NCBI RefSeq assembly: GCF_017353255.1
Contig: NZ_JAFMYU010000018.1
Location: 1-64,000 of the forward strand
Source: Fibrella aquatilis
GTDB taxonomy: Bacteria; Bacteroidota; Bacteroidia; Cytophagales; Spirosomataceae
Direction: 5' to 3'
DNA: 64,000 nt
The notes below the pieces were generated by a model, which saw only the letters and a program-made list of their open reading frames with translations, did no database searches and was not told where the DNA came from. Within the stretch, counting starts at the first letter, position 1. Each line of letters begins with the position of its first letter. Below, in pieces: positions 29,201 through 38,365 of the stretch. The position numbers and the translations under genes were made by a program.

Positions 29201-31990
29201 ATGGGTAGCACTGGTGGCCGACACGATTTCGACTTTACCGTCGTTGTTGTTGGTCGACCCGTTGCAGGTGGCTGCCACTGCCGATACCGATGCCGCTACG
29301 TCTGAGCAATATACCCCCGCATCGAACGAGTGGTCGACAAAGCCGTAATCGCCGGTGGTGACTACAATCTGCGGAACACCCCCCGGACGGGCACCCAGGG
29401 CTGTTGAGAGCACGTTGGGGTCGGCGTCGGAGTCGTTTTGTTCGGGGTTGCTGCCCTGCCCCACGTCGGGGGTGGTGAGCTTGTATTTGTTGCCACCAAC
29501 GGTCATCTCCTGGGTTGTGCTGTTGAACTGCCCAGCGCCGAAGAGGATATTATAGGTGGTATTGGGCAGGATAGTATGGCCCAGCAAGGTGGAGAAATAG
29601 TACTCGCCAGCGGCGTTGGTAGTAGTCGAGGCTACCAGCGTGGGGCCTTTGTAGAGTTGCAGTTGCACTCCCGCCATCGGCTGCTCGTCGGCATCCTGCA
29701 CCCCGTTGCGGTTGGCATCTTTCCAGAGCCGGTTACCCAGTTCAATATACTGCGCCTGCGCACAGGCCAGCTCAATGTCACCCAAGCCAGTGGCTTTACC
29801 TGACGTACCTGGACCGGTGAGCACACCATTGACATAGCGCTGGTAGACTATGAAGGCATCGTTTACCCCACCTGTGCTGTTGCTTAACCGCCGTACTCCG
29901 TTTGCCCACACAAAATCGCCGGCAACGGTGGCATTCGGCAAATTAATGGGGTCCATAATGGTTGCCACTACTTCACCAGATCCAGGCTTTAGGGCCAGCC
30001 CACCCAAGGCGTTTTCAGCGTGGCCTAAGTAGTTAGGATCAGTTGTCATCAGCAGGTCGTCATTATAAAATTCGCCAAAACCTGGCCCCTGATTGTTATT
30101 GGGTTTATAGCCCGTAGCAGGTCCAGCTTTGGCGTTATTTTCCAGAATAAAGGTGCCGTTGCTTAAGTAGGCCCGTAGCATGTCTCCCCCCGAAACGGTG
30201 GTAAGTATCGTGGTGCCCGTGGGGCCATAGTTCTCTGCGCTGAATTGCATCCCCCCACGGTCTCCATAACCCAATACCATAGAGCCATCTACATCGAACT
30301 CGATGTCGGTCAGCATGGGTTGGTGGTAGAGCACGAGGCCAGCAGAAGGCTGTGGATACACGGCGAAATCATCGCTCCACGGAAACCAGCCTGTGATATT
30401 GACGCCACCAGCCCAACCTTTTGGATAGGTCATTGGAATAGAGAAAGCCTGCTTCCAGGCGCCCGTTGCCGGATCAAGCTGGTATACGTAGCTAATCATG
30501 TTCGATTTGGTCGAGGTCGACGCGTCGCACACAACACCGGCATACACATACCCACGCGATACTTTTAAGGCCCAGCTTCGGCGGGAACCGCCCACGCAAC
30601 CAGGATCAGGTATTGGAAACAACTTGACGTTAGCCGCCGTGGGCTTGGGGCCGCCGAGGTTATAGGCCGACATGTCGATTTCATAGACCGTATTGTCGAA
30701 GACGTTGGTAAAATACAGCTTCGAGTTATCGTCGGAGAAGTCCATACCGCCGATACCCACCTTACCCACAGCGGTAAATGCCTGCGGGTCGTTGCTTTTG
30801 GCCGCTTTGTCGCCCACCATACCACGGGCCGCGTTCGAGCCGATAGAGCCAACGTTGATACCCAGGTCATTGACCACATCTAAAAAGTTGGTCGTCACCG
30901 GAGCCGAAGGGTTGCTTAGGTCTAACTGGTAGATACCACCTATGCCTAGTGGCCCTAAGCCCGCATGCCGGCGCACAACGGCCGACGTGAACAACCGTTT
31001 CGTTGATTTATTATACGCTGTTGCCCAAGTAGCACCCAAACTGGAGTTAGGCACCATAAACGTTTTGGCCGGTGCACGTCCCGTTGAGTTATACGGAAGC
31101 CCTACCATAGCGGGGTCAGTGCCAGCCGTACCCGCTACCAGCGGATCACCGTTCACATAACAGGGCGTCATGATTATAGGGTTGGCATCGCAGAACTCGT
31201 TCTGGTTTAGCACCCCCAGGTTAGCCTGGCAGGTTGGCGCCGACAGGAACTGCACCGTAGTGCGGCTGCCACTGCCATTGGGACCACTGCGCCCACCCGA
31301 CAAAAACTGCGGTATCTGGGTGTATTCAAGCCGTACGGGGTAGCTTGTGGGGGGTACCGCCAGGTTGAACTGCCCGAAGGCATCGGTGGTCGTGGTGAGC
31401 GGCGCACCTGCTTTGGGGTAGGCCGTGACGGTTACGTTCGGCACACCCACGGTTTCTGATACGGCCCGCTGCCCGTTGGCATCGAAGTCGTAATACACCG
31501 CCCCACCCAGCCCGTTACCGGTACAGGTGGTGGGTGCACAACCCGAAGGAGCCTGAATGGGCTGGGTGTTGGTGATGGTAGCACAACCCGACCGGGCTAC
31601 GCTGAGGGTCAGCGCGGCACCGTTGGCAGGCACGTCGAAGGCTACCACCTGCGGCGATACAATCGTTTGAGCCCCCGTGAGGGTCGGCGTGTACGTAACC
31701 GTTATTGGCCCTGGTACAATGATGCGGGTGCCCACAACGGTGGCCCCGCGGAAAAGCGTGACGGTAATATTGCCCGTACCGGCGTTGACGCTACCCCACG
31801 AAACCTGCACGCTTACCGTGGCCAGGCTTTGTCCGTTAGCATAATAACAACCCGAAACCGTGGCCTTGTCGATGGCCGGGCACTGCGCCTGCGCGACCGT
31901 TGTCAAGCCTGATCCCGCCAGGGCAAGCAGTACCCACAGCAGCCAGAATCGGCCAGGGTTTAGTCGCATTCGTGTGTACAGAATGTTCAT
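23258..31990 (-). CDS. giant Ig-like repeat surface protein with SdrD-B and dockerin-like ends (2910 aa)
   Basis: A signal peptide is followed by an Ig-like region, an SdrD/Cna-B-like domain (GGAVYYDFDANGQR), a propeller-like region homologous to the 1434-aa protein, an SdrD-B domain (LGNRLWKDANRNGVQDADE), three Cys-bearing modules shared with neighbours, and about 17 Ig-like modules of about 80 residues carrying [TS]GT[AT]TPG. Two types mostly alternate: type A (VVITDPTGNTLC...TACNxxGC) and type B (ILGPNSTTLC...TAVATNPGG), each with a Cys pair. The C-terminal region resembles a Bacteroidetes surface domain (VDWVLVELRSAG, YYVAVKHRNHLGAM) and two dockerin-like calcium motifs (GDANADGKVKY, GDLNLNGKAKY), ending in VEQLP. 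Likely a cell-surface adhesin or matrix filament (inference). Confidence 0.88.
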   Translation of the reverse strand: MNILYTRMRLNPGRFWLLWVLLALAGSGLTTVAQAQCPAIDKATVSGCYYANGQSLATVSVQVSWGSVNAGTGNITVTLFRGATVVGTRIIVPGPITVTYTPTLTGAQTIVSPQVVAFDVPANGAALTLSVARSGCATITNTQPIQAPSGCAPTTCTGNGLGGAVYYDFDANGQRAVSETVGVPNVTVTAYPKAGAPLTTTTDAFGQFNLAVPPTSYPVRLEYTQIPQFLSGGRSGPNGSGSRTTVQFLSAPTCQANLGVLNQNEFCDANPIIMTPCYVNGDPLVAGTAGTDPAMVGLPYNSTGRAPAKTFMVPNSSLGATWATAYNKSTKRLFTSAVVRRHAGLGPLGIGGIYQLDLSNPSAPVTTNFLDVVNDLGINVGSIGSNAARGMVGDKAAKSNDPQAFTAVGKVGIGGMDFSDDNSKLYFTNVFDNTVYEIDMSAYNLGGPKPTAANVKLFPIPDPGCVGGSRRSWALKVSRGYVYAGVVCDASTSTKSNMISYVYQLDPATGAWKQAFSIPMTYPKGWAGGVNITGWFPWSDDFAVYPQPSAGLVLYHQPMLTDIEFDVDGSMVLGYGDRGGMQFSAENYGPTGTTILTTVSGGDMLRAYLSNGTFILENNAKAGPATGYKPNNNQGPGFGEFYNDDLLMTTDPNYLGHAENALGGLALKPGSGEVVATIMDPINLPNATVAGDFVWANGVRRLSNSTGGVNDAFIVYQRYVNGVLTGPGTSGKATGLGDIELACAQAQYIELGNRLWKDANRNGVQDADEQPMAGVQLQLYKGPTLVASTTTNAAGEYYFSTLLGHTILPNTTYNILFGAGQFNSTTQEMTVGGNKYKLTTPDVGQGSNPEQNDSDADPNVLSTALGARPGGVPQIVVTTGDYGFVDHSFDAGVYCSDVAASVSAVAATCNGSTNNNDGKVEIVSATSATHYAVSVGSSFTGVSFTAATPMSGFPVAVISNAPNTGQVYTVRLFNGSDDCVLDVIVNVPQSCTINSCTAVGGTVVYSGSGALCATSNIGSLTVTGSAGNVVRWQTSTTGGASWNDLPNTAGQAYYTFMNAQNGQQYRAVLNTATGCPDVYATPVTLSVSSSACTSGNCDTRTGSLSVTTSGPGAGAGQTSRLVAVDPTGVIRAVSTANGSSLSNVPTGDYLVYQVVFDNAQPPTLTVGTAVSATGGVCVRWSNGVLMKVCSAAPTVTITSPTAGTTLTTTTPAISGTATPNAVVTITGGPGSTGGPVSVTADNNGNWTTTGITFPSGPNTVTAVATTPAGGNSLPASTSFTTAAAPTLVVDPTIPGPPTQPITGTATPGSKVTITDPTGNTLCQTTASSNGTFACTITVPANVTNVIVTACNTAGCTSKTAVVSVVPVPTIAVDPVPTIATVTPTISGTATPGALVAILGPGSTTLCSTTATQTGSYSCTVNVAPGPQTLTAVATNPGGSASATTNSFTAVGSPTLVVDPVGKPGPLTQPLTGTATPGSQVVITDPAGRTLCATTVGSSGTFSCPVSLTAGVNTLTVTACNASGCTSLPVSRTALPVPSIGVDPVPTIATLTPTVSGTATPGALVTILGPNSTTLCSTTATQTGSYSCTVSVSPGPQALTAVATNPGGSASALTNSFTAVGPPSLTVAQPTTPTRLTDPITGTATPGSQIVITDPTGNTVCATTASSSGTFSCGVSLTAGVNNLTVTACNASGCISQPTSRTAVPVPSIGITGPTNTTATTSPTVSGTATPGALVAILGPNSTTLCSTTATQAGTYSCVVNVPGGVNSLTAVASNPGGSASAVTSFTAVGSPSLVVDPLVPGQPTQPVTGTTTPGSQVVITDPTGNTLCQTTASASGTFTCTVTLPTNVTSVVVTACNTAGCTSKTAVMAGVPAPTIAVDPMPTVATLTPTVSGTATPGALVAILGPNSTTLCSTTATQTGSYSCTVSVAPGPQTLTAVASNPGGSASAVTNSFTAVGVPTLVVDLVGKPGPLTQPLTGTATPGSQVVITDPAGRTLCATTVGTSGTFSCPVNLTSGVNNLTVTACNTAGCTSQPISRTALPAPTVAISSPAPGTTTASLTPIFTGTATPGSVVTVVGGPGSTGGPVSVTADPSGNWTATGIRFPAGPATATATAGNPGGSSLPASTSFTASGGAPTLVVNPVPPTGPVTGTATPGSQVVITDPTGNTLCQTTASASGTFSCPATLPTSVTSVVVTACNSSTCTSVTALVGPGLVVAPPVPGPLTQPVTGTATPGAQVVITDPAGNTLCQTTASTSGTFSCPVNLTSGVNNLTVTACNASGCISQPTSRTAVPVPTIAVDPVPAIATVTPTISGTATPGALVAILGPGSTTLCSTTATQTGSYSCTVNVAPGPQTLTAVATNPGGSASATTNSFTAVGSPTLIVDPVGKPGPLTQPLTGTATPGSQVVITDPAGRTLCATTVGSSGTFSCPVSLTAGVNTLTVTACNASGCTSLPVSRTALPVPSIGVDPLPTVATLTPTVSGTATPGALVAILGPNSTTLCSTTATQTGSYSCTVSVAPGPQTLTAVATNPGGSASAVTNSFTAVGSPSLVVDPLVPGQPTQPVTGTTTPGSKVTITDPTGNTLCQTTASASGTFTCTITVPTGATSVVVTACNSTGCTSRTIVVPVTQGTVSLNVKVLLQGALLGVNSGSLMRDDLRTGGYVPLTTPYSATANARFTQAGGGGGETTTPAVLSANAGTPNAIVDWVLVELRSAGNPAQVLATRSGLLQRDGDVVLPADGLSPLSFTGLAGTQYYVAVKHRNHLGAMTATALPLSSIGTTVDFTAMTDAQVYDKPGAVNYDGVEMVTVNGKRALWAGDANADGKVKYVGGGSDNGHVLNDVITAQGAIANPSYNYDFAFGYFFGDLNLNGKAKYQGSVNDPTVVFDNVVVTYPLNMLQLYNYDFMVEQLP
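24360..25118 (-). repeat. internal duplicated block of the 2910-aa gene, copy 1
   Basis: This block, about three Ig-like modules long, is nearly identical in DNA to 27138-27896 (offset 2778 bases, or 926 codons), including silent positions. The identity points to recent duplication or gene conversion inside the repeat array. The boundaries are approximate. Confidence 0.75.
27138..27896 (-). repeat. internal duplicated block of the 2910-aa gene, copy 2
   Basis: This is the partner of 24360-25118. The identical run of modules in protein is TIAVDPVP..., TLVVDPVGKPG..., SIGVDP.... Such near-identity makes this part of the gene a likely site of expansion, contraction or assembly error. Confidence 0.75.
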
Positions 31991-32026
31991 GTTGATATAC
32001 TATGTTGAATGTTTGGTCATTAGAAT

Positions 32027-32164
32027 CCCACCCCACCCCCGGCCCCTCCGCAACGGCGGACCGCCCTGAAAAACAGGGGAGGGGGGAAGGACCACCTTGG
32101 ATTTGCTCCCCTCTCCTTGTTTAAGGGCGGTCCGCCGTTGCGGAGGGGCCGGGGTGGGGTGGGG
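32027..32164. repeat. GC-rich palindromic element H6
   Basis: Left arm 32027-32067 and right arm 32124-32164 are complementary apart from about one single-base gap: CCCC-rich blocks, then GCAACGGCGGACCGCCC. The inner part pairs partly as well (AACAGGGGAGG with CCTCTCCTTGTT). The GGCGGACCGCC motif is shared with H2. It ends 5 bases from the stop of the 1726-aa gene and lies 37 bases before the start of the 2910-aa gene. Confidence 0.85.
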
Positions 32165-32169
32165 CCTGT

Positions 32170-35100
32170 CTACTTCTGTATCACGCTGATTGGGATGGGA
32201 CAGATCAGCGGGCAGGCACCCGAACTGGTCGTGATGGTCACTACTGCCGAGGGCGTTTCCAGACAGCCCCCCCCGTTGTTTACGATGGCCCGGTACTGCT
32301 GTCCGTTCTGCGCGTTGGTAAACGACTGCGTCGGCAGCGTGTTCAGCAGCGGTGCCCAGTAGTTACCGCCGTCGGTGCTGGTTTCCCAACGCACCACGTT
32401 GCCGGTCTGACCCGTCAGGCTCACCACGCCGCTGTTGTTGCCCGCGCAAACCGTACCGCTGCTGGTGACGGCCGTGCCGCCCACCGGCAGGGTGGGGCAA
32501 TTGATGACCGTGAAGTTGCGCACTACCCGCGCACTTTGGCCGCCACTGTTGGCGGCTACGGCCGTTACGCTGGCCGGACCGTAGGGGAACGTCAGGCCGG
32601 TGCAGGTGTAGGTGCCGCTTTTCGGAACGGTTGTCACGCACGACTGACCATTGGGGCCAAGTACCGTGACGCTGCTGAAGGGCGAGGCCGTACCCACAAT
32701 GGGCGGGTTGGTATTATTGGTAGCCGTGCTGCGGGCCGGTTGGGTAATGGCCAGTGAGGGCACCACGTCCTGCCGCCAGTTGACCTGGGCGCCGTCGAAG
32801 CTGGGGTAGTAGGCCAGCACGCCGTTGTTGGCCAGCCCCGCGCCCGCCGGACCAAACTTGGTCACGTCTTTGTCGGTGCGGCTGTTATCGTCCAGCCCGT
32901 CATCATCCGCGTCGGCGTTGACTTTGGTGATGTTAGCCTCCTGCGTATCAGGCAGGCCGTCTCGGTCCGAATCGAGGTCGAGGTAGTCGGGTGTACCATC
33001 TTTATCTGTATCGATAGGCATTATTCCCCCGGCGTAAACGGCGGGAACTCCGTTTGCATCGACACTGCTGGTTACAGCGGAGTAGCTGCTGGTTGGCTGG
33101 GCTTCGATGTTATCAGGGATACCATCGCCATCGGCGTCTAAATCAAGCCTGCTGATAATCCCATCGCCGTCCGGGTCACAGGGGTCACCTAATGTTAGGG
33201 CCATACCTGAAAAAACAGGGCCATAACCAGGATTTAGACCATTGGTCTGTTCCATAGTCAACGTTGTCAGCGTAGAACTGGCCACAAATGTGAGTACCTG
33301 CTCATTCCAGACAGCAGACGACGCAAGTGCCGTTGGCGACACTGCCACACTACCTAGCACCGTTGCGCCATTGCTGGCTGAGACTGCACCCGCCTGTGGG
33401 TTGCTGGGGAATGTAGTGTGCTTTGCGGTGTAAAATGAGAAGTTATAAGCCTGTCCGGGAATTGTTTGTACGATGCGCTGAATTCGGCCATTTCCGTTTC
33501 CTCCATCAATCATATTACCGCCTACCTGTGAACGCCAGCCATACCCGCCATCGCCGGCTAAGTGAATATCGCCTGCTACGACCGTCCAACTGGAGAAGAC
33601 ACCCGGTGGAACGCCCGTTGCGGTTGCATTAGGACCAAGCGTCGTGATGTTCAGGTTAACCGGCGTAGTGCATGCTAGCTCCTGCGTGTCCAGAATACCG
33701 TCGTTGTCGTCGTCAAGGTCGTTTACGTCGGCCACGCCATCGTTGTCCGTATCGCGCAGCGCGAGCCGGAAGATCTGGTTGTGGTTGAGGTTTATACCCG
33801 TGAAAATCAGGTTGCTGCCTACAGTAGTGGCACTGGTAATGGGCGTTTCTTCGGCCCAGTTGCCGTCGGCATCGCGGTCGATGACCAACGCATAATCGGT
33901 GTCTTTACCCGTCAGGCCAGCGTTGGTGCGGTCGAACGCCAGTACTACCTGCTGAATAGCGTCGGTGTTGGTGGAGCCGTTCCACTCCTGCACCCGCCAC
34001 CGCCGGTCCATCATGGCCGTGTAGTTGGCCGGGCCACCTGTGGCCGTGAAGCTGGTTGGTGCCCCATTATGCCCCCACAGCAGGTACTGCCCGTTGCCGC
34101 CGAAATTGGCCGGGTTGGCCGCGTTGGTGGGCGCAATCACGTTGCCCAGCGAAACCGTTACGATGGTGTTGGGGTTGCTCGACTTCGACTGTTTCTGGTA
34201 CAAGCCCTGGCAATCGTCGCGACCAATACCGGCCACGTCGTTGGTAAATACGGCCTGGGTGTTGGTGTTCCAGAGCGTCTGCCCCGACCCCGACAGGTAA
34301 TTATGGCCCAACGTCTGCCCGTACTTGATGGCCAGGTACGTTTCGATGCGGAATTGCTCAGTCTGCGTCAGGGGACCGGTGTAGATCAGGATTTCAGAAA
34401 TCAGCCCGTTGTAGCCATTGCCGAGGTTAAACGGCGCACCCGGCGACTGCTTGCTAAAGGCGGTCATGGTGGCATCGGAGGCCAGCAGGGTGCCATTGCG
34501 CAGAATTTGCTGCGACGGGGTGGGCGTGGCGTCGGCCAGCAGGCTCCACACATACGGCACGTTCAGGGCGGCTCCCCAGGCCACTTGCAGGCGGTTGGTG
34601 GCCGAAGACGAGCCAGCGTCCCAGTACACGATGCCGTCGCCCCAGGGCAAGTGAACAGCCCAGTTATTCTGAGGCCGTACGTTGGCAATTAAGGGCAGGG
34701 TCTCTTCGTAGGCCATGGCCGTATTGACCAGGGCCGTATTTTGCAGCACGCCGAAGAAATGCACGTTATTAATAGTACCACTTGGCAGCATCCCCCCCGG
34801 CAGCACCATAGAGCGCGTGCCAAGCATGTTGAGGGAGGGGTTGAAGTTGATCAGCCCGTTGCTGCCTGCCCCGTTAAACAACGGCTGGCTGGCCACTACC
34901 GACTGAGTCAGACTAAAGGGCTGGGTGCCACTGTTCGTCCAGGCCGCTACGGTGCTGCCTGTGCCGCCCGCCGTTATAACGCCCGCGTCGGCTTTGAGCC
35001 AGAGTTGCAGGTTTTGCGCTACGCAACCCGGCGAGGGGCAAAAGCCCACCACGTTGGTCACACTGCTGCTGGCCGTGTTGTCGGCGTAGTTACACTCAGG

Positions 35101-37350
35101 CAGACCCGTAGAGGTGCCTAGCGCCGACAGCGACAGTGGCAGCGTCAGGGTGCCTTTGTCATTGGCCACCACAAAAAGATTAATCGGGAAACCATTGCTG
35201 CCCACGGGCAATGTAGCCGTGAATGAACTGGTTTGCCCCACCGAAACCGACGCGGGTGTTTGCACCGTGCCAACAAGCTTACTGCCAGCCTGCGTGGGGT
35301 CGCCTGCATAGAAGCTAACGTTCATACCCGTTGGCAGGGCCGCGTCGCCCGTGTTGAGCAGGCTGTAGTTGATGTACATAAACGGGCAGTTCACCACCGA
35401 CCCGATGATGGCGGGCTTGGCGTTGGCTGCCGCTACGGTGCCCGGTGCCAGCATAAACCCGTCGGGGTTGAGCTGCGCGTTGAATACGTTCAGCGGTTTG
35501 CGGGTGCTGCTGGCTGGAAAAGGCAGGGCAATATTCTGCTCCTGCGCCGGAATGCTCAGGTCATCGTTGATGCTAACATACCGGTAGCCCCGCCCATTCC
35601 AGATCGTACGAGCCGGTTGCCAGGGCGCACCGCCCCCTGACTTAAACATTCGCAGTTCACCAACCATAGCAACGGCTCCCGCTGTGACACAAACAAATTC
35701 AGCGGCTCCGTCGCCGTTCACGTCGGCCACTACCGGGTGTTCCATCCAGGTGGCCGTACCTGATGGATACGAAGCTAAATTAACCGGCGCAGCCAGGTCG
35801 CCGTTGATAACCCGTATGTTCTGTTCGTCGTTATACACCAGTTCCTGAGTACCGTCGCCGTTCAGGTCAAATGCCGTAATGCCGGTCTGGCCTGAGTTGT
35901 CGGTGGTGACAATGGTCCAGACAGGCCCAGTGGTTTTGCTTAGGTTGAAAGCCGAAATTTTGCTCTGTGATGTCAGCACAACCTCAGGGTAGTTATTGAC
36001 CCGACCTTCGTTGAACTGTTCGTCATATACGTTGGCAATCAGGGGAATACCCCGGTAACCGCCTACTGTCCAGTTAGCCTGCCGCATCAGCAGGGCGTTG
36101 CCGTTGGGGTCCCAGATATAGAAGTTTGTCCCATCGGCATAGGCTATGTCCAGATCACCGTCGAGGTCTAGATCACCTATCGCCGTAGGGCCGTCAGAGT
36201 TGGCCGGTACGTTGGCCGGGCTGATGGTGTTCAAATTTTTCAGGGTCGTGAGTGTGCCGTTTACCAGATCGACCTTGTACACCCGCGAACCGGCAACAAG
36301 CTCTTTGCCGGGGTTAGATGAAATCAGATCCACCACCACAGGATCGGCACCCCAGGGACCATTTGGTGCGGCGGTAACAACACCATCCCGACCGTAGGGC
36401 AGGCTTAAGCTACCAGCCACTACCCGTGTCAGTGAACCAGCCCCAAAATCGAACTGGAACACATCGGTTCCCACCACAATTTCCGGGGTGCCGTCTTCGT
36501 CAATATCGACCACACGGGGAGAACCAAAGGCAAACTGCGAGGCCACATTCGATCTGTAGCGAAATCCAGCGGTTCCGGTGGATGTTTGCCCCCCCGATGC
36601 GCTACCGCCCACATTACCAAACACATAAACAAGCCCAGTAGCAGCTACAGCGATGACCTCTGGCGTACCGTCATTGTTAATGTCGGCAACGGCGGGCTGC
36701 GAAGTAGGTTGCGTTACGCTTGTATACAGCGGAATTATGTAGTCATTGGTATTCTTGGTAAGGTTGGTGCCATCACCCTTGTAATAGCGATACCCCGTGC
36801 CACCGGCAGCGGCCACCAGGAGTTCGGGCTTTTTGTCGCCGTCCAGGTCAGCTACCGTGGGCGACTGCGAACAGGCCAACCCGTTAGCCGTTGATGTGAC
36901 CCAGCCCTGCGCAATGCTAAACGCCGCTGCGGTGGCCGGGGCTGTGCAGGCGGGCACCGTGGTCGTGCTACAGTCAGAGTCGTAGCCGTCTACGTAGCCG
37001 TCGCCGTCGTCGTCGAGGCCATTGTCGCAGATTTCCGCAGCGCCGGCACTAAACGCAAATGCCCGGTCAGCACTGGTAGTGGGTCTGCCCAGCAAAAACT
37101 CGGTCGAAAATAGGGTGGTGGGTGGTGCAGGCCTGCTTCTTAAACGAGCTACAGGCCTAGGAGTTTCACCAGGCTGGTACCCCGTACGTACCCGCGCCAC
37201 GCCTGCCTGATTAACAGCGAGCGTTTGGGCGTAGTAGACCGAAGGAGGTAGCAGGGCTAGCAGCAGGGCAAACCAGGCCAGTCGCGGCCGAAATGCCCGG
37301 TCCGTCTTTGTGGGACCATTATGCATAAGGTTGTGTAATTTTCGGTTCAT
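32170..37350 (-). CDS. giant secreted FG-GAP/LamG-like/TSP3 surface protein (1726 aa)
   Basis: A signal peptide (cleavage near YYAQ, about residue 42) is followed by a metal-binding motif [22 protein letters not shown] (about 105-127), FG-GAP/VCBS-type repeats (about 140-600: [45 protein letters not shown]), a CARDB-like region (about 640-790), a LamG-like domain ([11 protein letters not shown]), TSP3-like calcium motifs ([38 protein letters not shown]), an Ig-like module and the Cys-bearing module shared with the 2910-aa protein ([15 protein letters not shown]). It ends [14 protein letters not shown]. Calcium-rich surface protein, first gene of the cluster in transcription order. Confidence 0.87.
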   Translation of the reverse strand: MNRKLHNLMHNGPTKTDRAFRPRLAWFALLLALLPPSVYYAQTLAVNQAGVARVRTGYQPGETPRPVARLRSRPAPPTTLFSTEFLLGRPTTSADRAFAFSAGAAEICDNGLDDDGDGYVDGYDSDCSTTTVPACTAPATAAAFSIAQGWVTSTANGLACSQSPTVADLDGDKKPELLVAAAGGTGYRYYKGDGTNLTKNTNDYIIPLYTSVTQPTSQPAVADINNDGTPEVIAVAATGLVYVFGNVGGSASGGQTSTGTAGFRYRSNVASQFAFGSPRVVDIDEDGTPEIVVGTDVFQFDFGAGSLTRVVAGSLSLPYGRDGVVTAAPNGPWGADPVVVDLISSNPGKELVAGSRVYKVDLVNGTLTTLKNLNTISPANVPANSDGPTAIGDLDLDGDLDIAYADGTNFYIWDPNGNALLMRQANWTVGGYRGIPLIANVYDEQFNEGRVNNYPEVVLTSQSKISAFNLSKTTGPVWTIVTTDNSGQTGITAFDLNGDGTQELVYNDEQNIRVINGDLAAPVNLASYPSGTATWMEHPVVADVNGDGAAEFVCVTAGAVAMVGELRMFKSGGGAPWQPARTIWNGRGYRYVSINDDLSIPAQEQNIALPFPASSTRKPLNVFNAQLNPDGFMLAPGTVAAANAKPAIIGSVVNCPFMYINYSLLNTGDAALPTGMNVSFYAGDPTQAGSKLVGTVQTPASVSVGQTSSFTATLPVGSNGFPINLFVVANDKGTLTLPLSLSALGTSTGLPECNYADNTASSSVTNVVGFCPSPGCVAQNLQLWLKADAGVITAGGTGSTVAAWTNSGTQPFSLTQSVVASQPLFNGAGSNGLINFNPSLNMLGTRSMVLPGGMLPSGTINNVHFFGVLQNTALVNTAMAYEETLPLIANVRPQNNWAVHLPWGDGIVYWDAGSSSATNRLQVAWGAALNVPYVWSLLADATPTPSQQILRNGTLLASDATMTAFSKQSPGAPFNLGNGYNGLISEILIYTGPLTQTEQFRIETYLAIKYGQTLGHNYLSGSGQTLWNTNTQAVFTNDVAGIGRDDCQGLYQKQSKSSNPNTIVTVSLGNVIAPTNAANPANFGGNGQYLLWGHNGAPTSFTATGGPANYTAMMDRRWRVQEWNGSTNTDAIQQVVLAFDRTNAGLTGKDTDYALVIDRDADGNWAEETPITSATTVGSNLIFTGINLNHNQIFRLALRDTDNDGVADVNDLDDDNDGILDTQELACTTPVNLNITTLGPNATATGVPPGVFSSWTVVAGDIHLAGDGGYGWRSQVGGNMIDGGNGNGRIQRIVQTIPGQAYNFSFYTAKHTTFPSNPQAGAVSASNGATVLGSVAVSPTALASSAVWNEQVLTFVASSTLTTLTMEQTNGLNPGYGPVFSGMALTLGDPCDPDGDGIISRLDLDADGDGIPDNIEAQPTSSYSAVTSSVDANGVPAVYAGGIMPIDTDKDGTPDYLDLDSDRDGLPDTQEANITKVNADADDDGLDDNSRTDKDVTKFGPAGAGLANNGVLAYYPSFDGAQVNWRQDVVPSLAITQPARSTATNNTNPPIVGTASPFSSVTVLGPNGQSCVTTVPKSGTYTCTGLTFPYGPASVTAVAANSGGQSARVVRNFTVINCPTLPVGGTAVTSSGTVCAGNNSGVVSLTGQTGNVVRWETSTDGGNYWAPLLNTLPTQSFTNAQNGQQYRAIVNNGGGCLETPSAVVTITTSSGACPLICPIPISVIQK

Positions 37351-38365
37351 AAACGTATTCTTTGTTGATAATCACGGGAGTACAGCCCAATTGATCGTTG
37401 GTTGCAGCTACTGCCTCGCCTATTGAGATTGGCCTCTGAGGTGGGAAGCTTAACGCTGCCACCTTCGCTCTTTAGTTTTCCATACGCTTAGACTACGTCA
37501 GTTAGTTACGTCAGTGTGATTGATTAGAAAAGTGGGGTTTAGGGCACATTAATTACCGTGGGTAACGGATATGTATATACGTCTACCTGTCAACACGGTC
37601 TACCGCACATAGGGCAGCCGAAAACTTGGAGGGCGCGTCAGCCTGGAGAGAGCTGACAACGTATGTACATGGAATTAGGCGGGTAAGTGTACTGGCGCAT
37701 AACCTTGCCAGCCTGATAACCCTAAAGCAAATGCCCTGACAAACATGAGCATTGATTTATTCTTCGGCCAAAATCTGACATGAACACCGAGTTTTCTATG
37801 CTCAACTAGTGGAATCATCTACCCTAATTGGCTATTTGTTGAAGTTGACCAATAAGGCTACGTTTTGTTATTGTATTGGTTTATCAAAACTATCCTCAAC
37901 ACTATGTTTTGTCTATCTGAATAGCCCATTCTGTACATCGAATAGCGAGTTCTGTGTTGTTAACTGCTTCATTCCTGTACTGAACTTTTATCATTTGGCA
38001 AGAATAATGCTTACCAGAAAATCACCGCCCACCAATTGAGTAATCACTACCGCTAAGGCCCGATTGCGGTGGTAAGCGGTTAGGCAAGCACAAAAAAAAT
38101 AGCTGCTTGTTGGCAGCTATCGTTACTATCCACTTCAGGTAGGGCCTGGGGTCCTCCCGCATTAAGCTACCAAATGACTCATGACCCTGGGGTGAACGAG
38201 CGTAGAATGAACAGTGTATCATTGGGCAAATAGGTTTTCGGGCTGTTGTCTGCCTATACACAGACAACAGCAAATAGACGCCATGACCCGTGATATACAA
38301 GGGCGGCGTGGTTAAACTGCACGTTGTGGTTGGTTTATTGCCCCTAACGCGCGTTTTTCTGCTTT
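37351..38365. other. 1.0-kb region without a convincing gene
   Basis: No open frame here looks coding. Visible signals are a direct repeat ACGTCAG near 37495 and 37509 (14 bases apart), GTATATACGTC near 37572 (shared with 39876-39886), an AT-rich stretch at about 37750-38020, a terminator at 38092-38120 and a hairpin at 38242-38271 (11-bp stem GCTGTTGTCTG, 8-base loop). The promoter of the surface cluster should be here, but I cannot place it with confidence. Confidence 0.6.
38092..38120 (-). terminator. intrinsic terminator on the minus strand
   Basis: ATAGCTGC/GCAGCTAT stem (38099-38106 and 38113-38120) with a 6-base loop, followed on the minus strand by a run of eight T. It lies about 245 bases after the stop of the relaxase-like gene and would end that transcript, or a small RNA made between 38365 and 38120. 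Confidence 0.8.

Noticed and set aside
23258-31990. Repeat array considered as a CRISPR or satellite
   Set aside because: The repeats are long coding modules with silent variation in frame, not short repeats with unique spacers.
37809-38039. 76-codon plus-strand frame
   Set aside because: Cys/Ser/Phe-rich composition from AT-rich non-coding DNA, with no motif, signal peptide or neighbour support.
38022-38300. 92-codon minus-strand frame
   Set aside because: It runs through an intrinsic terminator (38092-38120) and a hairpin and has no protein-like pattern.
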